A stretch of 64,000 bases of DNA from Methanoregulaceae archaeon UXB-2016 (GCA_004332335.1 SISS01000038.1:1-64000), one strand, 5' to 3'. Positions 8,526 to 17,540 are shown, counted from the first letter of the stretch. Made by a program: numbers and translations. The notes: generated from the sequence alone by a model not told the origin.

Positions 8526-9236
8526 ATGAAGTCCGGACTGCGTCATCGGTTGGCCGAGAAGATGGCCGGCGAGATCACGCTGTCGGATTCACCCGGCAAG
8601 GCGCTCAAGAAGTGGCGGCTCAGCTTTGAGATCCCGCAGAGCGATCTGGCTGAGGCGCTCGATGTCTCGCCGTCGGTCATCTCGGACTACGAGAGCGGCC
8701 GGCGCAAGAGCCCCGGCACCGCGGTCGTCGGGAAGATCGTAGACACGATCCTCTCGATGGACGAGCGGCGGGGGGGGCGGTTCACCGAGCGCTTCGGCCG
8801 GATGCTCTTCGCCGAGCTCGACGACGAGGTCATCCACGACATCCACGAGTTCGCCGCCCCGATCCCGCTCCGGCGGTTCGCCGAGCTGATCGGAGCCGAA
8901 CCGATGACCGGATCGCTCGACCAGGTGCTCTTCGGGTACACGGTCGTGAACAGCCTGAATGCGATCCTGCAGCTCTCGTCAGACGAGTTCAGCCGGATCT
9001 ATGGCTGGTCGACCGAGCGTGCCCTGATCTTTGCCGGGGTCTCGAACGGCAAGTCGCCCATGGTCGCGATCCGGGTGACGCCCTTTAAACCGCGGTGCGT
9101 GGTCCTCCAGGGGATCGCCCCCGGGGACGTCCACCCGATCGTGACCCGGCTCGCCGAACGGGACCGGATCACCCTGCTGACCACACGGACCGCGATCGAT
9201 CCGCTCATCGCCACCCTGCGTGCGACCGAGTGGTGA
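8526..9236 (+). CDS. XRE-type transcriptional regulator next to the mevalonate genes
   Basis: 236-residue archaeal regulator of the COG1709 type. Residues about 25-75 are a helix-turn-helix: GKALKKWRLSFEIPQSDLAE followed by ALDVSPSVISDYESGRRKSPG, matching XRE/lambda-repressor domains. The C-terminal about 150 residues form a conserved alpha/beta ligand-type domain (SSDEFSRIYGWSTERALIFAG, PMVAIRVTPFKPRCVVLQG). Homologues of this type commonly precede HMG-CoA synthase in methanogens, and here it lies 72 bp before mvaS, so control of mevalonate synthesis is a reasonable inference; the ligand is unknown. Confidence 0.75.
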   Translation: MKSGLRHRLAEKMAGEITLSDSPGKALKKWRLSFEIPQSDLAEALDVSPSVISDYESGRRKSPGTAVVGKIVDTILSMDERRGGRFTERFGRMLFAELDDEVIHDIHEFAAPIPLRRFAELIGAEPMTGSLDQVLFGYTVVNSLNAILQLSSDEFSRIYGWSTERALIFAGVSNGKSPMVAIRVTPFKPRCVVLQGIAPGDVHPIVTRLAERDRITLLTTRTAIDPLIATLRATEW

Positions 9237-9308
9237 GACATTGCACCGCTTTCGACTCATGACAGACGTACATCAAGCCCCGGTCCCGGCCGGGCATAAG
9301 AGGAGTGC

Positions 9309-10358
9309 ATGACAGGCATCATCACCTACGGGGCCTACATCCCCCGCTACCGGATCAAGCTCGAGGAGATCGCCCGGGTCTGGGGCGACAACGCTCAGGA
9401 CATCACGGGCGGGCTCGGTGTCCGCGAAAAATCGCTGCCCGACCTCGACGAGGACACGGCAACCATCGCGGTCGAGGCCGCACGCTTTGCGCTCGCCCGC
9501 CGGACGATCGACCCCGAGCAGATCGGGGCCGTCTACGTCGGCTCGGAGTCGCACCCGTACGCGGTCAAGCCGACGGCCTGCACGGTCGGCGAGGCGATCG
9601 GGGCGACCCCGGTCATGACCGCGGCCGACTACGAGTTCGCCTGCAAGGCCGGCACGGCCGGCATCCAGGCCTGCATGGGCCTGGTCGGCGCGGGGATGGT
9701 CCCGTACGGCCTTGCAATCGGCTCGGACGTCGCCCAGGGCGCACCCTCGGACGCGCTCGAGTACACGGCGGCCGCGGGCGGCGCCGCGTTCCTGATCGGC
9801 CAGGACGATCCGATCGCGACCATTCACAGGACGGCCTCGTTCACGACCGACACCCCCGACTTCTGGCGGCGCGAGGGGCAGAACTACCCGCGCCACGGAG
9901 GACGGTTCACGGGCGACCCCGGGTACTTCAAGCACGTCGAGGGCGCCGCGAATCTGATGTTCGAACAGACCGGCAAGACCGCGAAGGACTACGACTACGC
10001 GGTCTTCCACCAGCCGAATGCGAAGTTCCCCCAGCGGGTCGCGAAGACGCTCGGGTTCACGCCAGAGCAGATCAAGCCCGGGCTCGTCGTCCCGACCCTC
10101 GGCAACACCTACTCGGGGGCCTCGATGATCGGCCTGGCCGCGACGCTCGACGTCGCCAAGCCCGGCGACCGGGTCTTCGTGACCTCGTTCGGCTCGGGGG
10201 CCGGCGCGGACTCGTTCGATATCGAGGTGACCGACGCGATCGAGTCGGAGGCGTTCCGGAGGAGCGCCGCCCCGACGGTCCGCCAGCTCCTGGCGAACCC
10301 GATCTACGTCGACTATGCACTATACGCCAGACACAAGGGAAAGATCGTGATGCAGTGA
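9309..10358 (+). CDS. hydroxymethylglutaryl-CoA synthase
   Basis: 349-residue archaeal HMG-CoA synthase condenses acetoacetyl-CoA with acetyl-CoA to HMG-CoA for the mevalonate route to archaeal isoprenoid lipids. The catalytic Cys is in [11 protein letters not shown], the Glu in [10 protein letters not shown], and the catalytic His in [31 protein letters not shown] is the usual thiolase-fold C-terminal motif. The ATG at 9309 follows a GAGGAG ribosome-binding site. Its stop overlaps the start of the thiolase (TGATG), consistent with the known tight thiolase/HMG-CoA synthase/DUF35 complex of archaea, which channels the thermodynamically unfavourable acetoacetyl-CoA. Confidence 0.95.
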   Translation: MTGIITYGAYIPRYRIKLEEIARVWGDNAQDITGGLGVREKSLPDLDEDTATIAVEAARFALARRTIDPEQIGAVYVGSESHPYAVKPTACTVGEAIGATPVMTAADYEFACKAGTAGIQACMGLVGAGMVPYGLAIGSDVAQGAPSDALEYTAAAGGAAFLIGQDDPIATIHRTASFTTDTPDFWRREGQNYPRHGGRFTGDPGYFKHVEGAANLMFEQTGKTAKDYDYAVFHQPNAKFPQRVAKTLGFTPEQIKPGLVVPTLGNTYSGASMIGLAATLDVAKPGDRVFVTSFGSGAGADSFDIEVTDAIESEAFRRSAAPTVRQLLANPIYVDYALYARHKGKIVMQ

Positions 10359-11524
10359 TGAGAGACGTCGCCGTAATCGGAATCGGATGCACGACCTTCG
10401 GGGAGAAGTGGGGAACCTCGTTCCGCGAACTCTTCCTCGAGGCCGGAGCGCTCGCGCTTGAGGACGCGAGCCTCTCGGGAGAGAAGATCGACGCGCTCTA
10501 CGTCGGCAACATGTCGGCCGGACGCTTTGTCGAACAGGAGCATATCGGCGCGCTGATCGCCGACTACTCGGGCATGGCCTCGCGCCACATCCCCTCGACC
10601 CGCGTCGAGTCGGCCTGCTGCTCAGGCTCGCTCGCCTTCAGGCAGGCCATGATCGCGGTCGCCTCGGGGCTCGAGGACGTCGTGGTCGCGGCCGGTGTCG
10701 AGAAGATGACCGATGTCGAGACCTCGACCTCGGTCGACGCGCTCGCCGCGGCTGCGGACCGGGAGTGGGAGGGCTTCGTCGGCGCCACCTTCCCCGGGCT
10801 CTACGCGATGATCGCGACCGACTACATGAACCGCTACCCCCTGACCCGCGAGCAGCTCGCGCAGGTCGCGGTCAAGAACCACTACAACGGAGCCCGGAAC
10901 CCGATCGCGCAGTTCCAGAAAGAGATCACGGTCGAGACCGTGCTCCGCTCCGCACTCGTGGCGGACCCCCTCCGGCTCTTCGACTGCTCGCCGATCACGG
11001 ACGGGGCGGCGGCCGTGATCCTCGCGCCCCTCGAGCGGGCCCGCGAGTTCACGGACGCCCCCATCCGGATCCTCGCCACGTCACAGGCCTCGGACACGAT
11101 CGCGCTCCACGACCGGCGCGACATCTCGACCATGGACGCAACGGTCGCGGCCGGACGGCGGGCCTTCGAGATGGCCCGTCTCACGCCGTCGCAGATCGAC
11201 CTGGTCGAGGTCCACGACTGCTTCACGATCGCCGAGATCTGTGCGATCGAGGACCTCGGCTTCTGCCAGAAGGGCGAGGCCGGCAGGCTGACCGAGGAGG
11301 GCGAGACCGCGCTCAACGGCCGGATTCCGGTCAACACCTCGGGCGGGCTGAAGGCCTGCGGCCACCCAGTCGGCGCGACCGGGATCAAGCAGGTCTGCGA
11401 GGTCGTCCAGCAGCTTCGCGGCGACGCGGGCCGGCGACAGATCGACGGCGCCGAGATAGGGATGACCCAGAACGTGGGCGGCACCGGGGCCTCGGTCGCG
11501 GTCCACATCCTCGGGAGGGCCTGA
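10358..11524 (+). CDS. acetyl-CoA C-acetyltransferase (thiolase)
   Basis: 388-residue archaeal thiolase makes acetoacetyl-CoA from two acetyl-CoA. Landmarks: [17 protein letters not shown] (nucleophilic Cys), [22 protein letters not shown] and [14 protein letters not shown] (catalytic His region, with the GHPxGATG signature). It starts inside the mvaS stop codon and is followed two bases later by the DUF35 gene, so the three are one translationally coupled unit. Acts in the cytosol at the entry to the mevalonate pathway; HMG-CoA reductase for the next step is encoded elsewhere in this window at 49906-51114. Confidence 0.94.
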   Translation: MRDVAVIGIGCTTFGEKWGTSFRELFLEAGALALEDASLSGEKIDALYVGNMSAGRFVEQEHIGALIADYSGMASRHIPSTRVESACCSGSLAFRQAMIAVASGLEDVVVAAGVEKMTDVETSTSVDALAAAADREWEGFVGATFPGLYAMIATDYMNRYPLTREQLAQVAVKNHYNGARNPIAQFQKEITVETVLRSALVADPLRLFDCSPITDGAAAVILAPLERAREFTDAPIRILATSQASDTIALHDRRDISTMDATVAAGRRAFEMARLTPSQIDLVEVHDCFTIAEICAIEDLGFCQKGEAGRLTEEGETALNGRIPVNTSGGLKACGHPVGATGIKQVCEVVQQLRGDAGRRQIDGAEIGMTQNVGGTGASVAVHILGRA

Positions 11525-11526
11525 GC

Positions 11527-11937
11527 ATGTCGGTCCCCCGCTTCTGGCGCAAGATTCCGCAGCGCTACAACCTCATCGGCACGCAGTGCACCTCGTGCAG
11601 CCGCACCTTCTACCCGCCCCGGTCGTTCTGTCCCGACTGCCGGCGGTCCGGCGAGACCGTCCCGTACCAGTTCCAGGGCAAGGGCGAGGTCGTGACCTAC
11701 ACCGTGATCCGGTCGGCCTCGGATGCGTTCGCGCAGCAGACGCCGTTCGTGCTCGCGATCATCCGGCTCGACGAAGGGCCGCGGGTGACCGCCCAGATCG
11801 TGGTCGAGAACGTCAACGAGGCCCGTATCGGCATGCGGGTCCGTTCGGTCTTCCGGCGAATCGGAGCCGAGGGCGACTCAGGCGCGATCTACTACGGCAC
11901 GAAGTTCGTGCCGGACGTCCCTTACATCGACGCATAA
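11527..11937 (+). CDS. DUF35 OB-fold zinc-ribbon protein, thiolase/HMG-CoA synthase scaffold
   Basis: 136 residues. An N-terminal helix (PRFWRKIPQRYNLIG) leads to a zinc ribbon with Cys21-x2-Cys24 and Cys35-x2-Cys38, then an OB fold (GKGEVVTYTVIRSASDAFA, PFVLAIIRLDEGPRVTAQIV). In archaea this family holds thiolase and HMG-CoA synthase together and shares a CoA-binding channel between them. The gene starts three bases after the thiolase stop, which fits a stoichiometric complex. Last gene of the unit. Confidence 0.93.
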   Translation: MSVPRFWRKIPQRYNLIGTQCTSCSRTFYPPRSFCPDCRRSGETVPYQFQGKGEVVTYTVIRSASDAFAQQTPFVLAIIRLDEGPRVTAQIVVENVNEARIGMRVRSVFRRIGAEGDSGAIYYGTKFVPDVPYIDA

Positions 11938-11971
11938 CGCGGGAGCCCCGGCTCCCCCACCACGGTTCTGT

Positions 11972-11999
11972 CGGGCCCGAGAGGCCCGCAATCTTTTTT
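11972..11999 (+). terminator. hairpin plus T-run after the mevalonate operon
   Basis: A 6-bp GC stem (CGGGCC / GGCCCG, 5-nt loop) at 11972-11988 is followed within 5 nt by a run of seven T at 11993-11999. The A-run just after makes the element usable by the convergent HTH gene as well. Confidence 0.55.
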
Positions 12000-12017
12000 A
12001 AAAAGGGGTCCGTCGCC

Positions 12018-12344
12018 TCAGGCGCCGGAGTTGATCACTCCATCCCCGAGCCCGTTCGTATCGTTGATGTGGGGGTGGGGTTCGGAGCGAATTGAAGAGT
12101 TCGCCTCGATGAAGGCATGGAGGTCTTCAGGCTTGATCCGCCAGTACTTTCCGATCTTGACGGCCTTGAGCCGCTTCTCCTTGATGTGGTTCCGGACGAG
12201 TTTCTCCCGGATCTGCAGGGTCGCGGCCACCTGCGCGACCGTCAGCAGCGGTTCGGTGATGATCTCTCCCCAGATTCGTCCGTCCGGCGAGAGAGAGACG
12301 AACTCTCGGACCCGCCGGTCCATTCCCTGATCATGTTCCTTCAT
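12018..12344 (-). CDS. excisionase-type helix-turn-helix protein
   Basis: 108-residue protein with a MerR/excisionase-like HTH domain (helix_turn_helix_17) at about residues 33-82: LLTVAQVAATLQIREKLVRN, KEKRLKAVKIGKYWRIKPED, LHAFIEAN. The first about 30 residues are charged, the last 20 polar. Start chosen at the ATG at 12344 because GGTGA lies six bases upstream; the frame is open to a GTG at 12386. No integrase, att site or phage gene is nearby, so it is probably a stand-alone DNA-binding protein rather than a recombination directionality factor. Target unknown. Confidence 0.7.
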   Translation of the reverse strand: MKEHDQGMDRRVREFVSLSPDGRIWGEIITEPLLTVAQVAATLQIREKLVRNHIKEKRLKAVKIGKYWRIKPEDLHAFIEANSSIRSEPHPHINDTNGLGDGVINSGA

Positions 12345-12501
12345 CGAATTCACCAGTGCGCACCGGGACGCTGGCGGGCCCACCACACCATGAGCGCGAC
12401 TCGTGCCGCCGGTCCCAGCCCCGTCACACCGTTTCGATTAAACCTTGATCGAATTACTATTTAGGGCTATGGCAAGGATGCGGGCGGACCGGCCCCTTAG
12501 C

Positions 12502-15500
12502 TTAGAGCCGGTTGAATAGCCCGACCACGTCGTTGAAGTCGGTCCGGACGTTTCGGTTGAAATCGAAGAATGCCATGAACTCGGGATGGTCGCCGACCCA
12601 GTCGAGCTTATCGAAGAGCACGACCACGTCGTTGAAGTCGAGGCGCCCGTTGCCGTTCACGTCCTCATACAGGCCGTCGTCGTCGAGGTCGCGGGGGAGA
12701 TATCCCCCGGGGAGGAGTACGGGCCCGGGAACGACCTCGACTGGGACCGTCATGGATTCGAGCGCGGGCGACCGCCCGTCGTCGTCGGTGACGAGGTCAA
12801 CCGTGGCCTTGAGTTCCGTCGAGCCGACCCGTTCGCCGGTGATTGCCACAGTCCCGAGTGGGATTCGGGTCGCACCCGACTCGACGATGTGACCTAAATC
12901 GGCGGCCTTGAATGTGATCGTGGCATTTCGGCCGAGATCGTCAGTAGGATCGATCGGCTGGAGCCCCGACGGGAACACGACCGACCCCGTGAAGTTCGCG
13001 CGGTTTCCGTCCTTGAGGCTGAGCGTGACCTTGTAGCCCGAGAGGCCGAAAGGCGCGGCGTCGAGCAGGACCCGGACCGGGACCCGGCCCCGGTCTGTCA
13101 CGCTGACCGGACCGGGCTCCAGCAGGATCCGGGGTCTCCCGGCCACGTGCACGTAGCCGGACTTCGTCTCCTTCCACCCGCCGTCTCCGTTCAGGGCCTC
13201 CAGCGAGACGGTGTACGTGCCGGGGGCGGTGTAGGTGTGGACCGGGTTTCTCCCGGTCGAGGTCGCGCCGTCCCCGAAGTCCCAGTGCCAGTTCGTCGGG
13301 TCGCGTGTCGAGGGGTCCGTGAACCGCACCTCGAAGGGCGCGTACCCGGTTGTGATATCAGCGGTGAAATCGACCGAGGACGGGCTCGCGGGAAGAGCGC
13401 GGACCCTCCGCGTCGTGATCGAATCCGTGGCGTTGGCCTTACTTACGGTCAGTCGCACGGGGTACTCTCCGGGCTGGACATAGACGTGCGTGGCCGCCGG
13501 ATACGGTCCGTCGAGCACCTGGCCGTCGCCGAACTCCCACCGCCAGTTCATCGGCCCGCCGGCCGAGGTGTCCGTGAACCGCACCACGAGCGGCGAACGC
13601 CCTTCCGCCGGATCCGCCGTGAACGAGGCGCTGAGCGGCGGGAGGACGGTGATGTACGCGGCCTTTCGGTTCGTGTCGTACCCGTCCGGGTTCGAGACGG
13701 TCAGGGCCACGGCATAGGTGCCGGGCTCGTAGTAGGTGTGGGCGGTCATGGCCCGGCCGCCCGCGCTCTCGCCGTCGCCGAACTCCCACTGCCAGTCCGT
13801 CGGGGCCCCCGAGGAACGGTCGACGAAGACAACGTCAAGGGGGGCCGTCCCGACCCGCGGGGAGGCCTCGAAGTCCGCCCGGGGCCCGGCGCCGGGCTGC
13901 ACGCAGTCGAGGTACCCGGCGTCGTTGCCGGCAGTGCCGGCCCCATCCTGGCGGTACTCCCAGCGCAGGACGTGGGAACCGGCCGGGACGGTCCGGGTCG
14001 CGGTGCGCCACCCGGTCTCGCCCTCGAGAGCCTGTTCGGAAACCCCGTCGACGAGGAAGACGAGCCGGTCGCCCGGACCCGCCGAGCACCGCCACGAGAA
14101 CGAGAGTCTGTACGGCCCGGTCACGCGGGCCTGGATCGCCGAGGCCTCGTTGTCGGAGACGAAGCCGCTCCGGGCCGAGGCCCCGCCGACCGCGCTCGGA
14201 TCGACGGCGCCGAACCAGCCGGCCGAACCGTCGGTCTCGAAGACGAGGGTCGAGTCGAGGGCGGCAGCGAGCGGGGTCCCGGCCCCGACCCTGACGTACT
14301 CGGCGTGGCTCGCATTCCCGAACCGGCTCTTCACGGCCAGGTCCACGCGGTAGGTACCCGACTGCACGAAGGTGTGGGCCGGGTTCCGGCCCGTGGCCGT
14401 CGAGCCGTCGCCGAACCGCCAATCCCAGGTGCAGTCTCCGAGCGGCCCGAGGTTCGTCGAGGCGTCCGTGAACTGCACACGGAGCGGGGCCGGGCCCGAG
14501 TGCGGCGTGAATCCGAACGCCGGCTCCGGGGGCGTGCCCGGGGTATAACGCACGAGCGGCGCGGCATCGATGTTGCCGAGGGCGAGAACGACCGGTACAT
14601 CGCCGATCCCGTCGTGGTCCTCGTCGGGCAGGGACCCGGAGACCCCCTCCCACCAGTTGCCGCCGAGCATCGGGCCGCCGACGACATTTCGACCGGACTG
14701 CGGCGTCACGTTCCAGCGATGCGAGGAATAGACACCGCCGAAGCGGACGTCGTCGATGTTTGCAAAGCGATTGTTCCAGATCAGGCCGTCGCTCACCGAG
14801 GCGAGGTAGAGGCCGCAGGCGTTGCCGGAGACGGTCGAGTTCGACACCACGCATCGGTCCGAGCCGGTGGAGAGGATGAAGGCCGCATAGGACGAGTTCG
14901 TGGCCGCGATCCCCTCGATCCGCCCGTCCGGAGAGTGATCGTAATAGACGCCGTAAACCCAGTTCTGGAGCCGGAGATCGCGCACGGTCACGTCCGTCGC
15001 TCCGTTCACGTAGATGCCGCAGGCCCCCTGGATTCCACCAAGGCCTGGGCCCTCGAGGAGGTGCCCCCGGCCCTCGATCACCACGTGATCCGCCAGGACC
15101 TCGATCGCCATCGGGAGGCCCGCCACGAGGTCGGTACCGACGAAGTAGGTGCCGGACGCGGTGATCGTCGCCTTGTTCGGGCCCGTGATCACCCGCGGCG
15201 CGGCCGGCAGATGGAGGGGGTACGGGTCCCGTATGCCGAGCGCTTGGGCGAGATAGGAGACATCGCAGAAGCCGTCGCCGTTCGTGTCGGGCGTCGTCTC
15301 CGAGAAACCGGTCCCATCCAGCGAGCCCCAGAAGTTGCCCCCGGCCCGGGGTCCCCCGACGATGTTCGGCCCAGTCCCGGGGCCGCTCGCCCACGTGTTC
15401 GACGGCGCGGCGCCCTCGACCGCGACGTTGACCTTGTTCGCGAACGAGTTGTCCTGGAAAGAGCAACCGCCGCCTCCGACCAGCAGGAGTCCGGCACGGC

Positions 15501-16062
15501 CGTTCGCATTCGCGACCGAGCCCGTGACCCGGCAGTCCGTCGCGGCGTGGAGCGCGAACCCGGCCTCCCGGTTGTGGCTCGCGGTCAGGCCCTCAAGCCG
15601 GACGCCCGCGGTCGATGCGAGCATGACACCGTCGCGGTTTCGGTACGCGGTCACGTTCGCCAGCCGGGAGCCCGCTCCGTCCCCCGTGATCAGGACGCCG
15701 ACAGCGAGGTTGTCGGCGGCGACGACGCCCTCGACCTCGAGCCCGGGCGCGTCGACGGCCCAGAGCCCCTGGTCCCACCCGTCGAGGTCGATGTTTCGGA
15801 TCTGGACCCCCGATACGCCCTGGACCCGGATTCCCTGCGTGTTCGGCGTCCCCCTGCCCTGGAGCCGATGGCCGTTCCCCTCGATCACGACGTTCGGGGC
15901 CCGGACTTCCAGGCCGATCCCGGCTTCCGAGGCGAGGAGATCCGTCTCGATGACGTAGGTCCCCGGTGCCGTGATCACGGTCGGGACCGTGATCGGCACT
16001 GCACCGGCAACGGCCGGTAGGGCGAGGAGCAGAAGGAGAACGAGGTACAGGGCGCGGGACAT
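12502..16062 (-). CDS. secreted NosD-like beta-helix / PKD / cohesin-like / dockerin protein
   Basis: 1186-residue surface or secreted protein. Residues 1-21 are a signal peptide ending AVAGA. About 25-505 are two right-handed beta-helix (NosD/CASH) modules with repeated NVVIEGNGH, VRDLRLQN and VVSNSTVSGN turns. Four PKD domains (each with WxFGDG) lie at about 510-595, 728-810, 812-893 and 895-978; a jelly-roll-like module (SFSWRCSAGPGDRLVFLVDG) sits after the first. About 980-1115 resembles a cohesin fold. The C-terminal 65 residues are a two-repeat dockerin: DLDDDGLYEDVNGNGRLDFN then FDFNRNVRTDFNDVVGLF. Likely a polysaccharide-binding or polysaccharide-processing scaffold held by cohesin-dockerin contacts. 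Single gene; a CTTTATCG box near 16090 may be its TATA. Confidence 0.8.
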   Translation of the reverse strand: MSRALYLVLLLLLALPAVAGAVPITVPTVITAPGTYVIETDLLASEAGIGLEVRAPNVVIEGNGHRLQGRGTPNTQGIRVQGVSGVQIRNIDLDGWDQGLWAVDAPGLEVEGVVAADNLAVGVLITGDGAGSRLANVTAYRNRDGVMLASTAGVRLEGLTASHNREAGFALHAATDCRVTGSVANANGRAGLLLVGGGGCSFQDNSFANKVNVAVEGAAPSNTWASGPGTGPNIVGGPRAGGNFWGSLDGTGFSETTPDTNGDGFCDVSYLAQALGIRDPYPLHLPAAPRVITGPNKATITASGTYFVGTDLVAGLPMAIEVLADHVVIEGRGHLLEGPGLGGIQGACGIYVNGATDVTVRDLRLQNWVYGVYYDHSPDGRIEGIAATNSSYAAFILSTGSDRCVVSNSTVSGNACGLYLASVSDGLIWNNRFANIDDVRFGGVYSSHRWNVTPQSGRNVVGGPMLGGNWWEGVSGSLPDEDHDGIGDVPVVLALGNIDAAPLVRYTPGTPPEPAFGFTPHSGPAPLRVQFTDASTNLGPLGDCTWDWRFGDGSTATGRNPAHTFVQSGTYRVDLAVKSRFGNASHAEYVRVGAGTPLAAALDSTLVFETDGSAGWFGAVDPSAVGGASARSGFVSDNEASAIQARVTGPYRLSFSWRCSAGPGDRLVFLVDGVSEQALEGETGWRTATRTVPAGSHVLRWEYRQDGAGTAGNDAGYLDCVQPGAGPRADFEASPRVGTAPLDVVFVDRSSGAPTDWQWEFGDGESAGGRAMTAHTYYEPGTYAVALTVSNPDGYDTNRKAAYITVLPPLSASFTADPAEGRSPLVVRFTDTSAGGPMNWRWEFGDGQVLDGPYPAATHVYVQPGEYPVRLTVSKANATDSITTRRVRALPASPSSVDFTADITTGYAPFEVRFTDPSTRDPTNWHWDFGDGATSTGRNPVHTYTAPGTYTVSLEALNGDGGWKETKSGYVHVAGRPRILLEPGPVSVTDRGRVPVRVLLDAAPFGLSGYKVTLSLKDGNRANFTGSVVFPSGLQPIDPTDDLGRNATITFKAADLGHIVESGATRIPLGTVAITGERVGSTELKATVDLVTDDDGRSPALESMTVPVEVVPGPVLLPGGYLPRDLDDDGLYEDVNGNGRLDFNDVVVLFDKLDWVGDHPEFMAFFDFNRNVRTDFNDVVGLFNRL

Positions 16063-16188
16063 TGGATAGTAATTTTCATTGGGATGGCGATAAAGCCATC
16101 GAGAAGGACTCTGTGGGACTTCCTGAGGGCTTCCCTACCGGCGTCACCCGGTGCCGCAGTGCGGCCACCGACTGCGGCTGCTGAGGTC

Positions 16189-16479
16189 TCAGCCCGTTTT
16201 TCGATCTCTGCAGCGTGATGCCAGTCGAGCAGCCTCTCCGGCGTCCTCGATCCGCAGCAGAAAGGTCCCGTGGCACGGCTTCGTATAGGGAAAGAGGACG
16301 GCATCGCCGTCGACCCCGATCGCGATCGGGGGGACGCCGATCAGGTACGAGTCGAAGAGCCGGAACCCCGGGTCCACGTGGCAGTACCGCGGGCAGTGCC
16401 TCTCGACGTGCTCGCGGCACTCGGCGAACGAGGCCCTGGAGAAGATCACCTCGCACGGCATGTCCTCTACGCAGACCAT
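16189..16479 (-). CDS. DUF1894-like methanogen protein
   Basis: 96-residue protein matching my recollection of the methanogen-restricted DUF1894 family: a Cys-containing start (CVEDMPCEVIF), SFAECREHVERHCPRYCHV, then FDSYLIGVPPIAIGVDGD and FPYTKPCHGTFLLRI, the most conserved family segment. It overlaps the end of the DUF1890 gene by 13 bp and is the last gene of the three-gene operon whose promoter carries the TCACAATTGTGA palindrome. Its function is not established; genomic restriction to methanogens suggests a role tied to their cofactors or sulfur chemistry. Confidence 0.65.
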   Translation of the reverse strand: MVCVEDMPCEVIFSRASFAECREHVERHCPRYCHVDPGFRLFDSYLIGVPPIAIGVDGDAVLFPYTKPCHGTFLLRIEDAGEAARLASRCRDRKTG

Positions 16480-16934
16480 GCGAAGACCTCGTCGATCCGC
16501 CGCTTCAGCCGGGTCGGGTTGTGGACCGCCTTCTCGACGATCTTTTCGCAGGGGAACGTCGCCTCCTCCGCGAGCGCCTCGGCCTCGCGGCCGAAGACGA
16601 GCAGAACGAACCGCGCCTCCGGCAGCAGGTGCCGGGCTGTCGCCGCGAACGTGAGCCCGGCATCGCTGTGGGCGAAGGCGACGCAGAGGGCCGGCGCCCG
16701 CTTCCCTTCGGCGAGCTCACCGATACAGCGCTCGATCTCGATTGCCGGCCCGATGTAGTGCCGGCCGGGGTCGGAGACCCGGAGGAGCTGGAGCACTGCC
16801 GGGTTGCCGGCGCACGTGACCGCATACCCGTCGGCGCGAAGCCGTCCGAGGAGGTGGAGCGCAAGGGCCTGCTGGACCGGGACCTCCGGGCAGCCGAGCA
16901 GGAGCAGGGCTGCTTCACGGAGCTCAGGACTCAT
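16467..16934 (-). CDS. DUF1890-like methanogen protein
   Basis: 155-residue Rossmann-like protein fitting the methanogen-specific DUF1890 family: ALLLLGCPEVPVQQALALHL at the start, GNPAVLQLLRVSDPGRHYIG, CVAFAHSDAGLTFAATARH (the family's H-x-D-A-G region) and AVHNPTRLKRRIDE near the end. The ATG at 16934 lies inside the last codons of the ThrRS-editing-like gene and is preceded by GGAGG, so translation is coupled. The longer open frame upstream is antisense to nothing useful and was not used. Function unknown. Confidence 0.65.
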   Translation of the reverse strand: MSPELREAALLLLGCPEVPVQQALALHLLGRLRADGYAVTCAGNPAVLQLLRVSDPGRHYIGPAIEIERCIGELAEGKRAPALCVAFAHSDAGLTFAATARHLLPEARFVLLVFGREAEALAEEATFPCEKIVEKAVHNPTRLKRRIDEVFAWSA

Positions 16935-17349
16935 CGCACTCCTCCAGGAGGCCTGCCATGTGGAGGGGGTGATGACAGAACGGGCAGGAGGCATCGCAGT
17001 CCCGGATCGAATGCGGACAGACGCCGAGCGAGAAGTCGGCGAGCGGGTGACCTTTTCCTTTCATCTCGAACTCCTTGTACCAGCCGAACGGGGCCCGCTT
17101 GACGTCGATCCCCCGTTCGTCGAGGGACGCGACCAGGGCGTTAAGCACGGCGAGCGCCACCGAGGGCTCCGAGAGGGCCGGCGTCAGGTGGGCATAGGGG
17201 TAGACCACGACCTGGTCCACGCCGATCCGCTCGAGGCGGACCATCACCTCGTCGGCCGTGCGAGCGGCGACCCCCGCCGGGTCCCGCTCGTCACCCTGTT
17301 CGACGCAGGCAAAGAGGACGCAGCAGTCCGATTGGCCGTCCTCGCGCAC
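16924..17349 (-). CDS. free-standing archaeal ThrRS editing-domain-like protein, Cys-rich C-terminus
   Basis: 141 residues from a GTG at 17349. VVVYPYAHLTPAL, APFGWYKEFEMKGKGHPLAD and the intervening helix match the archaeal-type threonyl-tRNA synthetase editing domain, a DTD-like fold that removes Ser from tRNA. There is no synthetase core, so it is a stand-alone domain. The C-terminus adds CPHSIRDCDASCPFCHHPLH, a four-Cys two-His cluster that could bind metal. The true start may be the SD-preceded ATG at 17459 with one frameshift, since the residues just upstream of the GTG (TRLAEEC) continue the fold. First gene of an operon with DUF1890 and DUF1894. A deacylase or sulfur-related role is inference. 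Confidence 0.62.
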   Translation of the reverse strand: MREDGQSDCCVLFACVEQGDERDPAGVAARTADEVMVRLERIGVDQVVVYPYAHLTPALSEPSVALAVLNALVASLDERGIDVKRAPFGWYKEFEMKGKGHPLADFSLGVCPHSIRDCDASCPFCHHPLHMAGLLEECDES

Positions 17350-17459
17350 GGTGCACTCCTCGGCAAGGCGGGTCCGGTGGGAAGCGCCCGCCGGTGGAGC
17401 TCGCGAAGGTCCTCCAGGGCGTAGAGCCCTTCAAATACTTTCTGTACCCGTATATCCAT
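17350..17459 (-). other. probable N-terminal segment of the ThrRS-editing-like gene in another frame
   Basis: An ATG at 17459 is preceded by a strong GGAGGT Shine-Dalgarno sequence (spacing 6) and opens MDIRVQKVFEGLYALEDLRE, protein-like for about 25 codons. That frame then becomes Pro/Ala/Arg rich and continues to 17244 inside the next gene. One missing base in the GGCGGGCGC region near 17390 would fuse it to the ThrRS-editing-like frame. Alternatively it is a separate short leader peptide. Confidence 0.4.
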
Positions 17460-17491
17460 AACCAACCTCCGGGCAGCGGGATGACCGGAGC

Positions 17492-17503
17492 TCACAATTG
17501 TGA
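17492..17503. promoter_or_regulatory. palindromic operator, site 1 (TCACAATTGTGA)
   Basis: Perfect 12-bp palindrome. For the minus-strand DUF1890 operon, the TATA at 17520-17529 puts the TSS at about 17498, inside this site, which is a repressor-like position. It is 33 nt before the SD-preceded ATG at 17459. Confidence 0.65.
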
Positions 17504-17519
17504 TTCTAAGATGGTCCGC

Positions 17520-17529
17520 AAATATATTT
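17520..17529. promoter_or_regulatory. symmetrical TATA box shared by divergent promoters
   Basis: AAATATATTT is its own reverse complement and can serve both the minus-strand DUF1890 operon and larE on the plus strand. It is the only AT-rich core between the two start codons and is bracketed by operator sites 1 and 2. Confidence 0.55.
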
Positions 17530-17540
17530 AACAATTGTGA
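17529..17540. promoter_or_regulatory. palindromic operator, site 2 (TAACAATTGTGA)
   Basis: Differs from site 1 only at its second base. It abuts the downstream edge of the TATA box as read toward larE, 37 bp centre to centre from site 1. Binding here should block TBP/TFB or polymerase at the larE promoter. Confidence 0.65.

Noticed and set aside
13147-16020. 957-codon plus-strand frame opposite the beta-helix/PKD gene
   Set aside because: Composition is Arg/Gly/Val/Pro only; the minus strand has signal peptide, PKD and dockerin motifs.
16153-16178. GCCGCAGT/ACTGCGGC hairpin as terminator of the DUF1894 operon
   Set aside because: No T-run follows on the transcribed strand; may be incidental.
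17460-17534. Extension of the MDIRVQ frame to an ATG at 17534 (MLNIFADHLRIT...)
   Set aside because: That stretch is the TATA box and operators; the ATG at 17459 has a strong Shine-Dalgarno.
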